Source of the DNA: Sphingobacterium prati
Lineage (GTDB): Bacteria; Bacteroidota; Bacteroidia; Sphingobacteriales; Sphingobacteriaceae
NCBI RefSeq assembly: GCF_013167215.1
Contig: NZ_JABJWY010000038.1
Span: forward strand, 150,765 to 214,764
Reading direction: 5' to 3'
Length of the DNA stretch: 64,000 nucleotides
The translations under genes were made by a program, and so were the position numbers. Each line of letters opens with the position of its first letter. The first letter of the stretch is position 1. The notes beneath the pieces are model-generated. The model was not told where the DNA came from. It was given only the letters and a program-made list of their open reading frames with translations, and searched no databases. This document shows, piece by piece, positions 32,923 to 42,294 of the stretch.

Positions 32923-35772
32923 ATGAGAGGCTTCTTGCTTTTTTTGTTGAGTATGTTAACAGGATGGACCGTATACGGCCAGACCAAAGGCGTACAGGGA
33001 ATGTTGAAAGATGACAAGAACCGCGTCATTGCGGGAGCGACAGTTAAGTTGACGTCAAAATTGGATTCCATGACTGCTGGGTCAAACATGGCGGGGATTT
33101 TTACCTTCGATAAAATCAAAGCCGATACGTTTAAGATTACGGTCTCCAACTTGGGTTTTGAGCGCTTCGAAAAAGAGTTCGTATTTCCTAAAGGTGAGGC
33201 AAAATATATTATCCCTAGTCTGACCCTGCAGCAGAATTCTCAGATGCTTGAGGAAGTTGTTGTGGACGGTGTACCGACGGTGGTTGTGAAAAGCGATACC
33301 TTGGAGTATACCATGAAGGATCTGAAATTACGTGATGGGGCAGTTGCAGAGGATGCGCTGAAAAAATTACAAGGTGTTGAAGTCGATAAAGATGGCAATG
33401 TCACTGCACAGGGCGAGTCTGTCAAAAGGGTCAGAATCAATGGGAAAGATTTCTTTGGAGGCGATGTTAAGACCGCCACTCAGAATCTTCCGGCCAATAT
33501 TGTGCAAAAGATGCAAATTATTGACGATTATGGCGATATGGCCAACATTACCGGAAATAAAAATGGCGAATCTGAGAAAGTCCTGAATATTCAGATTGAT
33601 TCGAAATATAACCAAGGCCATATGACGACACTTCGTGCGGGCTATGGGACAGAAGATCGTTACCAGGCGACAGGAATGTGGATGGGGATGCGCGAAGGGG
33701 AGCAGCTTTCCATTCTCGGAAATTTAAACAATACCAATGCACCCCTGTTTGATTTCAATACCACGGGAGGTGGGGCCCGTCGCGGCCAAGGTGGCGGTGG
33801 ACGTCGTGGAGGCGGTATGTTTGGCGGCTCAGATGGCCTGACCAAGATAGGCTCCATTGGACTTAATTTTCGTAAAGATTTTTCGGATAAGCTGACAGCT
33901 TACGGCAGCTATAGTTATAGCCATAACAATAATACAACACTCTCACAAAGGTATATTGTGAATGCAACGCCTGGCCGGTCGCAGGCGGATAGTGTAGATG
34001 CGAATTCAAATACCATTGGCGGAAATCATCGTTTTGAGGCAAACGTAGAGTGGAAGCCCACCGCGAAGGATTATATTAAGATTGTGCCACAGTTTGGCTA
34101 TGACGAGGGGAATAATAATTCGATAACCAATTCCATTACTTATTTAAGTAATGTTTTGGATAATAAGCAGGAACTAACAACTGGAACAAACTCCACAGCG
34201 CCAAGGTTTGGGATCAGTGGTTTATATAACCGCAAACTGAATGACAATGGACGTAACTTGTTTTTTAATTTCAATTACAATAATGCCAAAACAGATAAAG
34301 ATGTAAATCAGATACTCGACAGGTATATTTCCGATCCATCCAATATCAATCAGCCCATGAGTAACATTTATCAGCGCACGGTTCAGGATGCGATAAATAA
34401 GAGCTGGAATGCAGGAGCTTCTGTAAATTATACCGAACCTTTATCAAAAAATGGCAAATTGGAGGTGACCTATGATTTCAACAAGAATAAATATGACAAT
34501 AATATCAGTCAAAAAGGTTACGATAAAGATAGCAGTAGTATTGAAAACGCATTCGAAAATGCGAAGTTAAACCTTGATTATAATTATGACTATGCGTTTA
34601 TAACCCATAAAATCGGAGCGAACTATTTATTTAGCAATGACAAGGTTACTTACTCGGTGGGGCTCGCTGGGCAACCATCCCAATTGAGGGGATCAGCAAT
34701 CAACTCGGGCGAGATCATTCCGATTTCCCGCAACAACATGAACTGGATGCCAATTGCTCGTTTTGAATATAAATTTTCTCGTCAATCCAATTTAAGCGTA
34801 AACTATTCCGGATCGCCAACCGAACCAAGTGTATCGCAAATATTGCCGTATAATCTGAGCACAAGTTCAACAAATATCGTGTATGGTAATGCGAACCTGA
34901 ATCCAGAATTTAATCATCAGTTGAATTTGAGATTTCGTAAAAATGACTTTCAAAAAGGTAATAATTTCTTTGTATTCCTCAATGGTTCCCTAACTGACAA
35001 TAAGATCGTTAGTTTAAACAAATCGTATTACGGTCCTATCCAGAAGGATCCTACAACAGGAAAAATTGATTCAGCATTGATCTCAGAGACACGTTATCTG
35101 AATGAGACCGGGGATCGCCCGTATGCGATCAATTCGTTTTACCACTACGGTAAATCTTGGAAAGAAAAAACCTTCAATGTGATGTTGATGGGGGGTATTT
35201 CGGTGAATAAAACTATTGGTTATTCTTCGATCGATGAAAATGATAATATCGGACAGAAAAATGTTGCCCGTAATTTTGTGCTGACTCAGGGATTAATGTT
35301 TCGTTACAATCCATCCGAGAATCTGGAAATAAATCCGGGTGTTCGTTACCAATTTACACATACAGAAAATAGCTTACTACAGCGAAATAGCGATATTCAG
35401 ACCTGGACACCAACATTAATTGGTTCATATAATATTTTGAAGAATACAATCTTTGGCGCTGATCTTTCGAAATCTTTCAATCAGGGCTATGGTCAAGGTT
35501 TGTCTTCCAATCCGTTCATTATCAATACCTATGTGGAACAGAGATTCTTAAAAGATCAACGTGGGACTTTACGTCTGCAGGCATTTGATTTGTTAAATCA
35601 GCAAACAAATCTTTCTCGTACGGTAGATGGCTTCTTAACGACAGATAGTCGTACCAATCGTCTAGGCCGTTATTTTATGTTGTTATTCACTTACAAATTT
35701 CAAAAATTTGCCATGGGTAATCCACAAGGAGAAAACAGATTCCCCGGAGGGATGAGACCTCCTCGTATGTAA
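32923..35772 (+). CDS. Outer-membrane beta-barrel protein with carboxypeptidase-like plug (TonB-receptor-like)
   Basis: A 949-residue outer-membrane protein. The signal peptide MRGFLLFLLSMLTGWTVYGQ is at the N-terminus if the ATG at 32923 is used; the frame extends to 32851 without benefit. A CarboxypepD_reg domain (about 25-110, GVQGMLKDDKNRVIAGATVKL) comes next. A plug-like region follows (about 115-230, EEVVVDGVPTVVVKSDTLEYTMKD...EDALKKLQGVEVDKDGNVTAQGE). The rest is a long barrel of the OMP_b-brl_3 type, ending with FMLLFTYKFQKFAMGN. A Gly/Arg insertion (GGGARRGQGGGGRRGGG, about residue 280-300) interrupts the first barrel strands. No SusD partner is adjacent; the substrate is unknown. 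Confidence 0.88.
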   Translation: MRGFLLFLLSMLTGWTVYGQTKGVQGMLKDDKNRVIAGATVKLTSKLDSMTAGSNMAGIFTFDKIKADTFKITVSNLGFERFEKEFVFPKGEAKYIIPSLTLQQNSQMLEEVVVDGVPTVVVKSDTLEYTMKDLKLRDGAVAEDALKKLQGVEVDKDGNVTAQGESVKRVRINGKDFFGGDVKTATQNLPANIVQKMQIIDDYGDMANITGNKNGESEKVLNIQIDSKYNQGHMTTLRAGYGTEDRYQATGMWMGMREGEQLSILGNLNNTNAPLFDFNTTGGGARRGQGGGGRRGGGMFGGSDGLTKIGSIGLNFRKDFSDKLTAYGSYSYSHNNNTTLSQRYIVNATPGRSQADSVDANSNTIGGNHRFEANVEWKPTAKDYIKIVPQFGYDEGNNNSITNSITYLSNVLDNKQELTTGTNSTAPRFGISGLYNRKLNDNGRNLFFNFNYNNAKTDKDVNQILDRYISDPSNINQPMSNIYQRTVQDAINKSWNAGASVNYTEPLSKNGKLEVTYDFNKNKYDNNISQKGYDKDSSSIENAFENAKLNLDYNYDYAFITHKIGANYLFSNDKVTYSVGLAGQPSQLRGSAINSGEIIPISRNNMNWMPIARFEYKFSRQSNLSVNYSGSPTEPSVSQILPYNLSTSSTNIVYGNANLNPEFNHQLNLRFRKNDFQKGNNFFVFLNGSLTDNKIVSLNKSYYGPIQKDPTTGKIDSALISETRYLNETGDRPYAINSFYHYGKSWKEKTFNVMLMGGISVNKTIGYSSIDENDNIGQKNVARNFVLTQGLMFRYNPSENLEINPGVRYQFTHTENSLLQRNSDIQTWTPTLIGSYNILKNTIFGADLSKSFNQGYGQGLSSNPFIINTYVEQRFLKDQRGTLRLQAFDLLNQQTNLSRTVDGFLTTDSRTNRLGRYFMLLFTYKFQKFAMGNPQGENRFPGGMRPPRM

Positions 35773-35803
35773 CCATATAGCTGTATTACAAAAAAATAAA
35801 GGC

Positions 35804-35832
35804 GGTCATAGTGATTTAACTATGACCCTTTT
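35804..35832 (+). terminator. Terminator of the outer-membrane barrel gene
   Basis: Perfect 9-bp stem GGTCATAGT / ACTATGACC (35804-35812, 35819-35827) followed by CTTTT, 32 nt after the stop. Confidence 0.8.
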
Positions 35833-35847
35833 GCATTTAAAAATCCC

Positions 35848-35855
35848 TAGCTTTG
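35848..35855 (+). promoter_or_regulatory. -7 promoter element (TAGCTTTG) of the GNAT gene
   Basis: Perfect TAnnTTTG 16 nt before the ATG at 35872. Confidence 0.45.
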
Positions 35856-35871
35856 CAAAAAAGTGCGTGAA

Positions 35872-36318
35872 ATGATAAGATTTGATAAGTTAACGGTAGG
35901 AGATATTCCGTCCATTGTAGCAATGATGGAAACATTTTATGCCATCGATGGGTATGCTATGGATTGCGATATAACAATTGATAATTTTGATCTTTTTATC
36001 AACAATCCTCAATTCGGGCAAGCTTGGTTGATTCGCAATGGAGAAGATGTTTTAGGCTATATGGTCGTTACTTATTTCTTTAGCTTTGAATTCAAAGGCT
36101 TGGTAGGTCTTCTCGATGAACTTTTTGTAGGCGAGAAAGCTAGAGGAATGGGACTTGGAAAACTAGCGGTCGAATTTGTAACGTCCTACTTGGAATCGAA
36201 AAACTGCAAAATGATCTTGCTCGAAGTCGAGGAACATAATGAGCGGGCCATTCATCTCTATAAGAAGAGTGGTTTTGTCTTTCACCCACGCAAATTTATG
36301 CGTAAACACATCAATTAG
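35872..36318 (+). CDS. GNAT-family N-acetyltransferase
   Basis: A 148-residue acetyl-CoA-dependent acetyltransferase. The acetyl-CoA pyrophosphate loop is EKARGMGLGKLAVEF (about residues 88-102) and the C-terminal motif is NERAIHLYKKSGFVFHPRKFMRK. The substrate (protein, amine or antibiotic) cannot be told. An in-frame GTG at 35863 is a possible alternative start, but the ATG gives the usual beginning. The M16 peptidase gene follows after 18 nt in the same direction. Confidence 0.9.
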   Translation: MIRFDKLTVGDIPSIVAMMETFYAIDGYAMDCDITIDNFDLFINNPQFGQAWLIRNGEDVLGYMVVTYFFSFEFKGLVGLLDELFVGEKARGMGLGKLAVEFVTSYLESKNCKMILLEVEEHNERAIHLYKKSGFVFHPRKFMRKHIN

Positions 36319-36336
36319 AGAAATTTCATAAACTGA

Positions 36337-37566
36337 ATGGAGTACGAAATCATTAGACTTTCAAATGGAATCCGTGTGGTATTCCAGTATCAAAATTTGC
36401 CAGTAACCCATGTATGTATGGTCATCAATGCAGGCTCCCGGGACGAATCTGAGGGTAAGTATGGTGTTGCCCATTTTATTGAACATCTTATATTTAAAAG
36501 GACCGAGAAGCGCTCTACACAGCAGATTATCAATTACCTAGAGTCCGTTGGGGGGGACCTGAATGCCTATACGACAAAAGAATACACTTGTGTTCATGCC
36601 TCTATATTGCAACCATATCTCAACCGGGCGCTGGATTTATTTGAGGATATTTTCTTTCATTCTACTTTTCCTGAGGTGGAAATTGATAAAGAAAAATCGG
36701 TTATCGTTGATGAAATGGCCTCTTATCTGGATAGCCCTGAAGAATCGATTGTCGATGATTTCGAAGATCTTGTATTCAGAGGATCAGGTTTAGGACACAA
36801 TATACTGGGCGTTGAAGATCAACTTTTAGCATTGCAAAAGAACGATATCACAGACTTTATGCAAGCTAACTACGATACCCATGAAATGGTCATCGGCATT
36901 ACAGGTAACTACAGTCTAAAAGAGGTAGAAAAGTTGTTACATAAGGCTTTTGGAGCTATAGGAAAACATACTATTTCGCGTTCCAGAAATGATGTGCAAC
37001 CAATTACGGTACAACACCTTGAAGTTCCCAAGCCTATTAATCAGGTACATTATATGCTCGGGTCATTGGCCTATGACTATCGTGATGAACGTAAAACAGG
37101 GCTGTTGCTTTTGAATAATATGCTAGGGGGAATGGGAATGGGCTCAATCCTCAATCTTTCCATCCGCGAAAAATATGGCATTGCCTATACGATCGAATCT
37201 AATTACACGATCTTCTCGGATACAGGATTATTTAGCATTTATCTCGGGACTGACGAAGAAAAGGTGGAAAAGGCAAAAAAACTCGTATTTAGAGAGCTAT
37301 ATAAAATGTGTGAGCAACCCCTGTCAGCTATTAAGTTGAAGAAGGCAAAACAAAAGTTTATTGGTCAAATTGCTTTGACAGAAGAAAATAGGATGAGCAT
37401 GATTATTTCGGCCGCCAAGAATGTGATGGATTATGACCGTGTTATTTTATTGGATGAGGTGATTGAAAAGATACAGCATTTAGATAGCGCTGATCTCTTA
37501 AATATTGCGCAGGATGTATTTGACCCTCGGAAGATGCTGTCGTTGAGTTTTGTCCCAGAGGACTAA
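36337..37566 (+). CDS. M16-family zinc metallopeptidase
   Basis: A 409-residue single-unit peptidase of the PqqL/mitochondrial processing peptidase family. The inverted zinc motif HFIEH (about residues 48-52) and the downstream Glu in YTTKEYTCVHAS are present, so it should be active. The second half has the usual inactive-repeat features (RKTGLLLLNNMLGGMGMGSILNLSIREKYGIAYTIESNY, including the R/Y substrate-binding pair). There is no signal peptide, so it is probably cytoplasmic. It is likely co-transcribed with the GNAT gene. Confidence 0.92.
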   Translation: MEYEIIRLSNGIRVVFQYQNLPVTHVCMVINAGSRDESEGKYGVAHFIEHLIFKRTEKRSTQQIINYLESVGGDLNAYTTKEYTCVHASILQPYLNRALDLFEDIFFHSTFPEVEIDKEKSVIVDEMASYLDSPEESIVDDFEDLVFRGSGLGHNILGVEDQLLALQKNDITDFMQANYDTHEMVIGITGNYSLKEVEKLLHKAFGAIGKHTISRSRNDVQPITVQHLEVPKPINQVHYMLGSLAYDYRDERKTGLLLLNNMLGGMGMGSILNLSIREKYGIAYTIESNYTIFSDTGLFSIYLGTDEEKVEKAKKLVFRELYKMCEQPLSAIKLKKAKQKFIGQIALTEENRMSMIISAAKNVMDYDRVILLDEVIEKIQHLDSADLLNIAQDVFDPRKMLSLSFVPED

Positions 37567-37583
37567 TATTTGATAGAATTCTA

Positions 37584-37591
37584 TATATTTG
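37584..37591 (+). promoter_or_regulatory. fabD -7 promoter element (TATATTTG)
   Basis: Perfect TAnnTTTG. The 70-nt leader that follows includes a small GAGC/GCTC hairpin near 37620-37635. Confidence 0.4.
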
Positions 37592-37663
37592 CGGTTACAG
37601 TAATTCTTAATTGTGAAGCGAGCTTGTGAGCTCTCATCAGCCGTTTAAAAAAAAATATAACAG

Positions 37664-38554
37664 ATGAAAACAGCATATGTATTTCCTGGTCAAGGAGCCC
37701 AATTTGTTGGTATGGGGCAAGACCTGTATAATTTAAATGAAGAAACAAAAGCGTTGTTCGAGAAAGCGAATGATATTTTGGGGTTTCGCATCACGGATAT
37801 TATGTTTTCAGGGACGGACGAGGAACTGAAACAAACTAATGTAACACAACCTGCAATTTTTCTGCACTCAGTTATTTTGGCAAAAGCTCTAGGAGATTCT
37901 TTTCAACCAGCTATGGTAGCGGGGCATTCCTTAGGTGAATTTTCAGCTTTGGTTGCAGCAGGTGCCCTCAGCTTTGAGGATGGATTGAAATTGGTGTCGC
38001 AGCGTGCCAACGCCATGCAAAAAGCATGTGAATTACAACCATCAACGATGGCTGCAATTTTGGGGCTAGAAGACAGTGTCGTGGAAGAAATTTGTGCCAA
38101 AGTGGATGCGGTGGTTGTTGCTGCGAACTACAATTGCCCTGGACAATTGGTTATTTCCGGATCAATTGAAGGGGTAGATAAAGCCTGCGCCTTGTTGACG
38201 GAGGCAGGAGCGAAGAGAGCCCTAAAATTAAATGTTGGTGGTGCATTTCACTCGCCATTAATGGAATCTGCTAAAGTAGAGTTGCAAGCGGCAATTGAAG
38301 CAACGGATATCCTTTCTCCAAGATGCCCTATTTATCAAAACATTGATGCGCAGCCACAGACCGAACCTGCTATTATTAAGCAGAATCTGATTGCACAGTT
38401 GACTGGTGCTGTTCGTTGGACACAGACTATACAAAATATGCTTACGGATGGTGCTACTGCATTTGTAGAGGTTGGGCCAGGCAACGTTTTGCAAGGCTTA
38501 GTGAAAAAAGTCGATCGTCAAGTACAAACTTCAGCTGCTTCTGTAACAGCTTAA
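37664..38554 (+). CDS. fabD: Malonyl-CoA:ACP transacylase
   Basis: A 296-residue enzyme that loads malonyl groups onto acyl carrier protein for fatty-acid synthesis. The oxyanion-hole motif FPGQGAQ (about residues 7-13), the nucleophile in GHSLGE (Ser89) and the catalytic His in GGAFHSPLM (about 200) are intact. Length is normal. It is monocistronic, with its own promoter, a 70-nt leader and a terminator; other fab genes are not in the window. Confidence 0.96.
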   Translation: MKTAYVFPGQGAQFVGMGQDLYNLNEETKALFEKANDILGFRITDIMFSGTDEELKQTNVTQPAIFLHSVILAKALGDSFQPAMVAGHSLGEFSALVAAGALSFEDGLKLVSQRANAMQKACELQPSTMAAILGLEDSVVEEICAKVDAVVVAANYNCPGQLVISGSIEGVDKACALLTEAGAKRALKLNVGGAFHSPLMESAKVELQAAIEATDILSPRCPIYQNIDAQPQTEPAIIKQNLIAQLTGAVRWTQTIQNMLTDGATAFVEVGPGNVLQGLVKKVDRQVQTSAASVTA

Positions 38555-38580
38555 AATTTGTCGTAACTAAAAAATTTAAA

Positions 38581-38607
38581 GGGGCAGTCCACAACTGTCC
38601 CTTTTTT
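38581..38607 (+). terminator. fabD terminator
   Basis: Stem GGGGCAGT / ACTGTCCC (38581-38588 and 38594-38601, one G-T pair) followed by T6. Confidence 0.85.
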
Positions 38608-38794
38608 ATATTTAAAATCCAACAGCACTTTCTTGATAAAATACAGATTAAAGGAACATCAATAGCTGACTTCTAACGGTTCTTCTTCGGTGATTGTACG
38701 GTGCTGGTTCGGTCATGAGCGTATAAAATCCGTGTTATACCCGATGAATTCGTCTTAACCAGGTGATAGTAGAACTTAATAAGGTATTGTGCGG

Positions 38795-39526
38795 CTATTT
38801 GTCCTTAAACATGCTGTAATGATCTTTCATGACTTGAAGAACGAAGTCGTTCGGAGTCATTTTTTCAGGATGTTTAACCTCCATGACAGCTTCCAAACGT
38901 TGAACTAAAGCCGTCAATATGCCTACGTCCCTCCTGTCAAATGCGGTTTGATAAACCTCTTTGATAACATTGGCATCTTTGTCACTCAGTTTGATGACCT
39001 GAGGAAATAAAATAGGATGGTTCTCAAAAGTCTCCTCATAAATGGTATCACTGAGTTTCAGGCTGGGTTTTAGACTAATGACGGATGTTTCTCCAGCAAT
39101 ATCTCCGATACGTTGACCATGTTTCGATAGGACAATTGAGGTAATTGCAATACCGCCCATTGTCATCCATATATCTACTATTGATAATGTCCATCGGGAT
39201 AGATATTGATAAAAGTCTGCACGTGATCCATCAAGTTTAACAACTTTTATTTTCATGATTTTTTTACCGATGGTCTGGCCAGCAAATGCCGTTTCGGTAA
39301 TTAGGGTGTAAAAAAATGCTGGTAAGGTCATGCCCATAATTATACCATAGAAAAGATAAGGGTCTTTACTCGAGATATTTAATGCATCCAATAGAAACAT
39401 GCAAAAGAAAAAGTAGCAGACGATAATAAAATAATCAATGGCAAATGCGATCATCCTCGAACCCAAGCTAGCAAGATTATACTGGATTTTTACATTTTGT
39501 GCTGTGTTTATCTCAAGCTTATTCAT
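38795..39526 (-). CDS. RDD-family membrane protein
   Basis: A 243-residue protein. The RDD domain fills residues ~12-145 with three to four transmembrane helices: SLGSRMIAFAIDYFIIVCYFFFCMFLLDAL carries the Arg/Asp signature, then YGIIMGMTLPAFFYTLI and a last helix. The AGQTIGKKIMKIKVVKLDG and HGQRIGDIAGETSVI motifs are typical. A soluble ~90-residue C-terminus follows. RDD genes often sit by SpoIIM/MoxR/DUF58 genes, as here, where it is divergent from that operon with a 29-bp gap. Function in this locus is not established. Confidence 0.88.
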   Translation of the reverse strand: MNKLEINTAQNVKIQYNLASLGSRMIAFAIDYFIIVCYFFFCMFLLDALNISSKDPYLFYGIIMGMTLPAFFYTLITETAFAGQTIGKKIMKIKVVKLDGSRADFYQYLSRWTLSIVDIWMTMGGIAITSIVLSKHGQRIGDIAGETSVISLKPSLKLSDTIYEETFENHPILFPQVIKLSDKDANVIKEVYQTAFDRRDVGILTALVQRLEAVMEVKHPEKMTPNDFVLQVMKDHYSMFKDK

Positions 39527-39533
39527 ATATTTG
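39526..39533 (+). promoter_or_regulatory. -7 promoter element (TATATTTG) of the SpoIIM-DUF58 operon
   Basis: Perfect TAnnTTTG on the plus strand. It begins on the last base of the start codon of the divergent RDD gene, so transcription of the two may interfere. Confidence 0.5.
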
Positions 39534-39555
39534 GTTTAGCCAGTTAAAAAAATTA

Positions 39556-40518
39556 ATGAGAGAAGCATCATTTGTAGAACGAAATAAAGAAAAATGGACG
39601 TTAATTGAAAATAATTTGTCAATTAACATGCAGGTTGATCCAGATGAACTGGCATCGAACTATATTGAGCTAACAAATGACTTGGCCTACGCGCAGACAT
39701 TTTATCCCAACAGTAAGGTACGAAATTATTTAAATGAACTTGCTGTAACCGCCCATCAAAAAATCTATAAGGACCGTAAGGCCTCGAACAATAAATTCAA
39801 ATCTTTTATTAATGAGGAGATTCCACAGGCAATTTGGTCGATCCGTAGGCCGCTCTTTTATTCCTTATTGATTTTTATTCTCGCATCAGCTATTGGTTTT
39901 CTTTCAGCGATGTATGACATCGATTTTATTCGACTTATCTTAGGTGATTTATATGTTGAATCAACAATAGAAAGCATAAAAGCGGGCGATCCGGCTGCCG
40001 TTTATGGAAAAGGAAGTAATTTTGGCTCGGCCATCTGGATTACAATCAATAATGTTCGCGTAGCCTTTATGGCTTTTGCATTTGGATTGTTTCTAAGTAT
40101 TGGTACAGGCTATGTATTGTTTAGCAATGGCATTATGTTGGGCGCTTTCCACCAGATGTTTTTTCAATACGATGTGATGGGAAAGGCTATGTCGGCGATT
40201 TGGATTCACGGCACGATTGAAATTTCTGTGATTGTTGTGGCTGGCGGCTGTGGCCTTGCGATAGGAAATAGTATCTTGTTTCCAAGATCTTATACCCGGT
40301 TGGCGTCTTTTGTTCAAACGGCAAAGATTGCTATGAAGGTCTTGGTCAGCACGATACCATTTTTTATTGTTGCGGGCACGTTGGAGGGTTTTGTAACAAG
40401 ATATTATCAGGTATCAATATGGCTCAGTCTATTTATCATTCTGCTATCTTTGTTGGCTATATTATTTTTTTATGTTATTAATCCCTATCGATTAGCAAAA
40501 CGATTTCAATGGAAGTAG
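39556..40518 (+). CDS. SpoIIM-like (stage II sporulation M) membrane protein
   Basis: A 320-residue inner-membrane protein with a ~95-residue cytoplasmic N-terminus (REASFVERNKEKWTLIENNL...). About five helices follow, with the SpoIIM/DUF95 core: FGSAIWITINNVRVAFMAFAFGLFLSIGTGYVLFSNGIMLGAF, WIHGTIEISVIVVAGGCGLAIG. Bacteroidota do not sporulate; in them this family is part of an RDD/MoxR/DUF58 locus. The frame is open from 39499, but the ATG at 39556 fits the family start and the promoter. It overlaps the next gene by 10 nt. Confidence 0.88.
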   Translation: MREASFVERNKEKWTLIENNLSINMQVDPDELASNYIELTNDLAYAQTFYPNSKVRNYLNELAVTAHQKIYKDRKASNNKFKSFINEEIPQAIWSIRRPLFYSLLIFILASAIGFLSAMYDIDFIRLILGDLYVESTIESIKAGDPAAVYGKGSNFGSAIWITINNVRVAFMAFAFGLFLSIGTGYVLFSNGIMLGAFHQMFFQYDVMGKAMSAIWIHGTIEISVIVVAGGCGLAIGNSILFPRSYTRLASFVQTAKIAMKVLVSTIPFFIVAGTLEGFVTRYYQVSIWLSLFIILLSLLAILFFYVINPYRLAKRFQWK

Positions 40519-41420
40519 ATTTTGAATTTCAGAAAGAACGAAAGATAGGCGATTTTGTCCAAAACTTTATTGATCTTTTTAAATTGATCTATAAGCACTT
40601 TGTGACGACTATTTTTGGTCTCTCGGCATTACCGTTAGCTGGAATAGCCTTGGTCTATTATTTCCTTTCGACAAAAATTACCTTTTCAGCCAACAGCAAT
40701 TCGTTTGAAGATATAGATGGATTTACTTGGGCTGCATTACTGATTTTAGCATTGATTGCGCTTGGTCTATATGTGTATGGCATTTCTATAGAGTATTTTC
40801 TTCTGCTGAAAGAACGAAAAAATACATTGTTTACGGGAAAAGAGGTGCTTCAGAATTTTAGGGTAAATATCGGCCGGTATTTCATGTTCCTACTGGCGAT
40901 GATCTTGGCTTTGATCGTCGTTTTTATACCACTTGCCATTGTTGCAGTTCTCTCCGCCTTTATCCCCTTTATTGGAAGTTTTGCGATTGGTATATTGATG
41001 TCTATGGTGGGAATCTGGTTATTCAGTTCTTTTCTATTTTATCGCGAAGGTTATTCTGATCTAGGTAGCTGTTTCACGGATGCCTATGTGATGTTGAGCA
41101 AAAAATTGATTCAATATGGTGTAGCAACTTATATTGTCAATTTTATATTCCAAATGGCCGTCATGATGATCTCTGTTGTCCCTTTAATTATCGTTTCTCT
41201 GATATCGTACAATTTTTTGGGAATGGACACAGCCTTCTTTGATTCGTCCTGGGGAAAACTACTGATGACTTTGGGTGGTATGTTTATTACATTATTTACA
41301 TTATTCTTATACATGTCCGGTGTTTTGGCTAATGGTATAATTTACGAAACGGCCAAGGATCTCAAATTCGGTGAACGAATTTATGGGATGATTGATCAGA
41401 TCGGAGGTACAGATGAATAG
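40509..41420 (+). CDS. Polytopic membrane protein of the SpoIIM-MoxR locus
   Basis: A 303-residue protein with six or so transmembrane helices (for example TTIFGLSALPLAGIALVYYFL, AALLILALIALGLYVYGISI, YFMFLLAMILALIVVFIPLAIVAV) and no catalytic motif that I recognise. It resembles the DUF4013-like or YckC-like membrane proteins found in similar loci. It overlaps the SpoIIM-like gene by 10 nt and the DUF4129 gene by 8 nt, so expression is coupled to both. Function unknown. Confidence 0.7.
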   Translation: MEVDFEFQKERKIGDFVQNFIDLFKLIYKHFVTTIFGLSALPLAGIALVYYFLSTKITFSANSNSFEDIDGFTWAALLILALIALGLYVYGISIEYFLLLKERKNTLFTGKEVLQNFRVNIGRYFMFLLAMILALIVVFIPLAIVAVLSAFIPFIGSFAIGILMSMVGIWLFSSFLFYREGYSDLGSCFTDAYVMLSKKLIQYGVATYIVNFIFQMAVMMISVVPLIIVSLISYNFLGMDTAFFDSSWGKLLMTLGGMFITLFTLFLYMSGVLANGIIYETAKDLKFGERIYGMIDQIGGTDE

Positions 41421-42294
41421 GCTGCTATTCGTTTTTGCTTTTGTATCTATGCTTTTATTAAGCGCCTGTGATCCCAAACCGCAGACTGAGGATTCGGAAA
41501 CGTATACAGCAGACTCCGTGGCTGTGGATTCTGTTGTATCCCTGTTGGATTCTACCGCCTTCGCCATAGATTCTGCTACGGTGGATTCTATTGCAATGAC
41601 CGAAGCTGTGAATAGTAAAGAGGCTCTTTGGGACCCGCATTTATTTGATTCTATTCCCAAATATAGCCAGGCACGAGCTTATAAAATGGATCCCTATCCA
41701 GAAATTATCAAGCGATACGAGCATGATGATTTTGTGTATTCCGAAAATATTAAAGATAAGGTAAGTGTACTGCAAAGGATTTTACAACGTATTTCCCAAT
41801 GGCTGGGGGATATCATGCCTGATAATCCGTATAAATTTAACGAAGAATTTGGATATGTCTTTGCCTTCCTAGCCTTGATCGCATTGGCTTTTGTACTCTA
41901 CAAAGTGTTATACAAAAAAAAACAGTATTTCATTAAACATGAGCAGGAAAAAGATCCCTTGGACACATTGGCTTATGTGGAGAGAAACCTGATGAACAGC
42001 GATCTTAGTCCGTATATCAAGGAGGCTATCGAGCGACGAAATTATGCACTGGGAATTCGTTACCTGCAATTATTGAATATCCAAAAGCTAGCACAGGCGG
42101 GTCATATCAAATGGAAGCATAGTAAGACAAATGCCGATTTTGCGAATGAGATTCAGCATGATGCCCTACGTGCTGGATTCGAGGAGTGCACACGAGTATT
42201 TGACTACATTTGGTTCGGACAATTTGAATTAAATGAGTCCGATTTTAGTCAGTATGAACAACTGTTTAACCAATATCAACATCAAATTAAATGA
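41413..42294 (+). CDS. DUF4129 domain lipoprotein
   Basis: A 293-residue protein: lipoprotein signal LLFVFAFVSMLLLSAC (Cys at about 19), then a low-complexity Asp/Ser/Val/Ala segment (DSVAVDSVVSLLDSTAFAIDSATVDSIAM, about residues 33-62). One transmembrane helix follows at about 150-168 (YVFAFLALIALAFVLYKVL). The C-terminal DUF4129 domain (about 185-290) has ALGIRYLQLLNIQKLAQAGHIKW. The start at 41413 lies in the upstream gene and is preceded by GGAGG six nt before the ATG. DUF4129 is usually linked to transglutaminase/MoxR/DUF58 genes. Confidence 0.85.
   Translation: MNRLLFVFAFVSMLLLSACDPKPQTEDSETYTADSVAVDSVVSLLDSTAFAIDSATVDSIAMTEAVNSKEALWDPHLFDSIPKYSQARAYKMDPYPEIIKRYEHDDFVYSENIKDKVSVLQRILQRISQWLGDIMPDNPYKFNEEFGYVFAFLALIALAFVLYKVLYKKKQYFIKHEQEKDPLDTLAYVERNLMNSDLSPYIKEAIERRNYALGIRYLQLLNIQKLAQAGHIKWKHSKTNADFANEIQHDALRAGFEECTRVFDYIWFGQFELNESDFSQYEQLFNQYQHQIK

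Noticed and set aside
37620-37640. Riboswitch or leader structure in the fabD 5' region
   Set aside because: Only a 4-bp GAGC/GCTC stem is visible, which is too weak.
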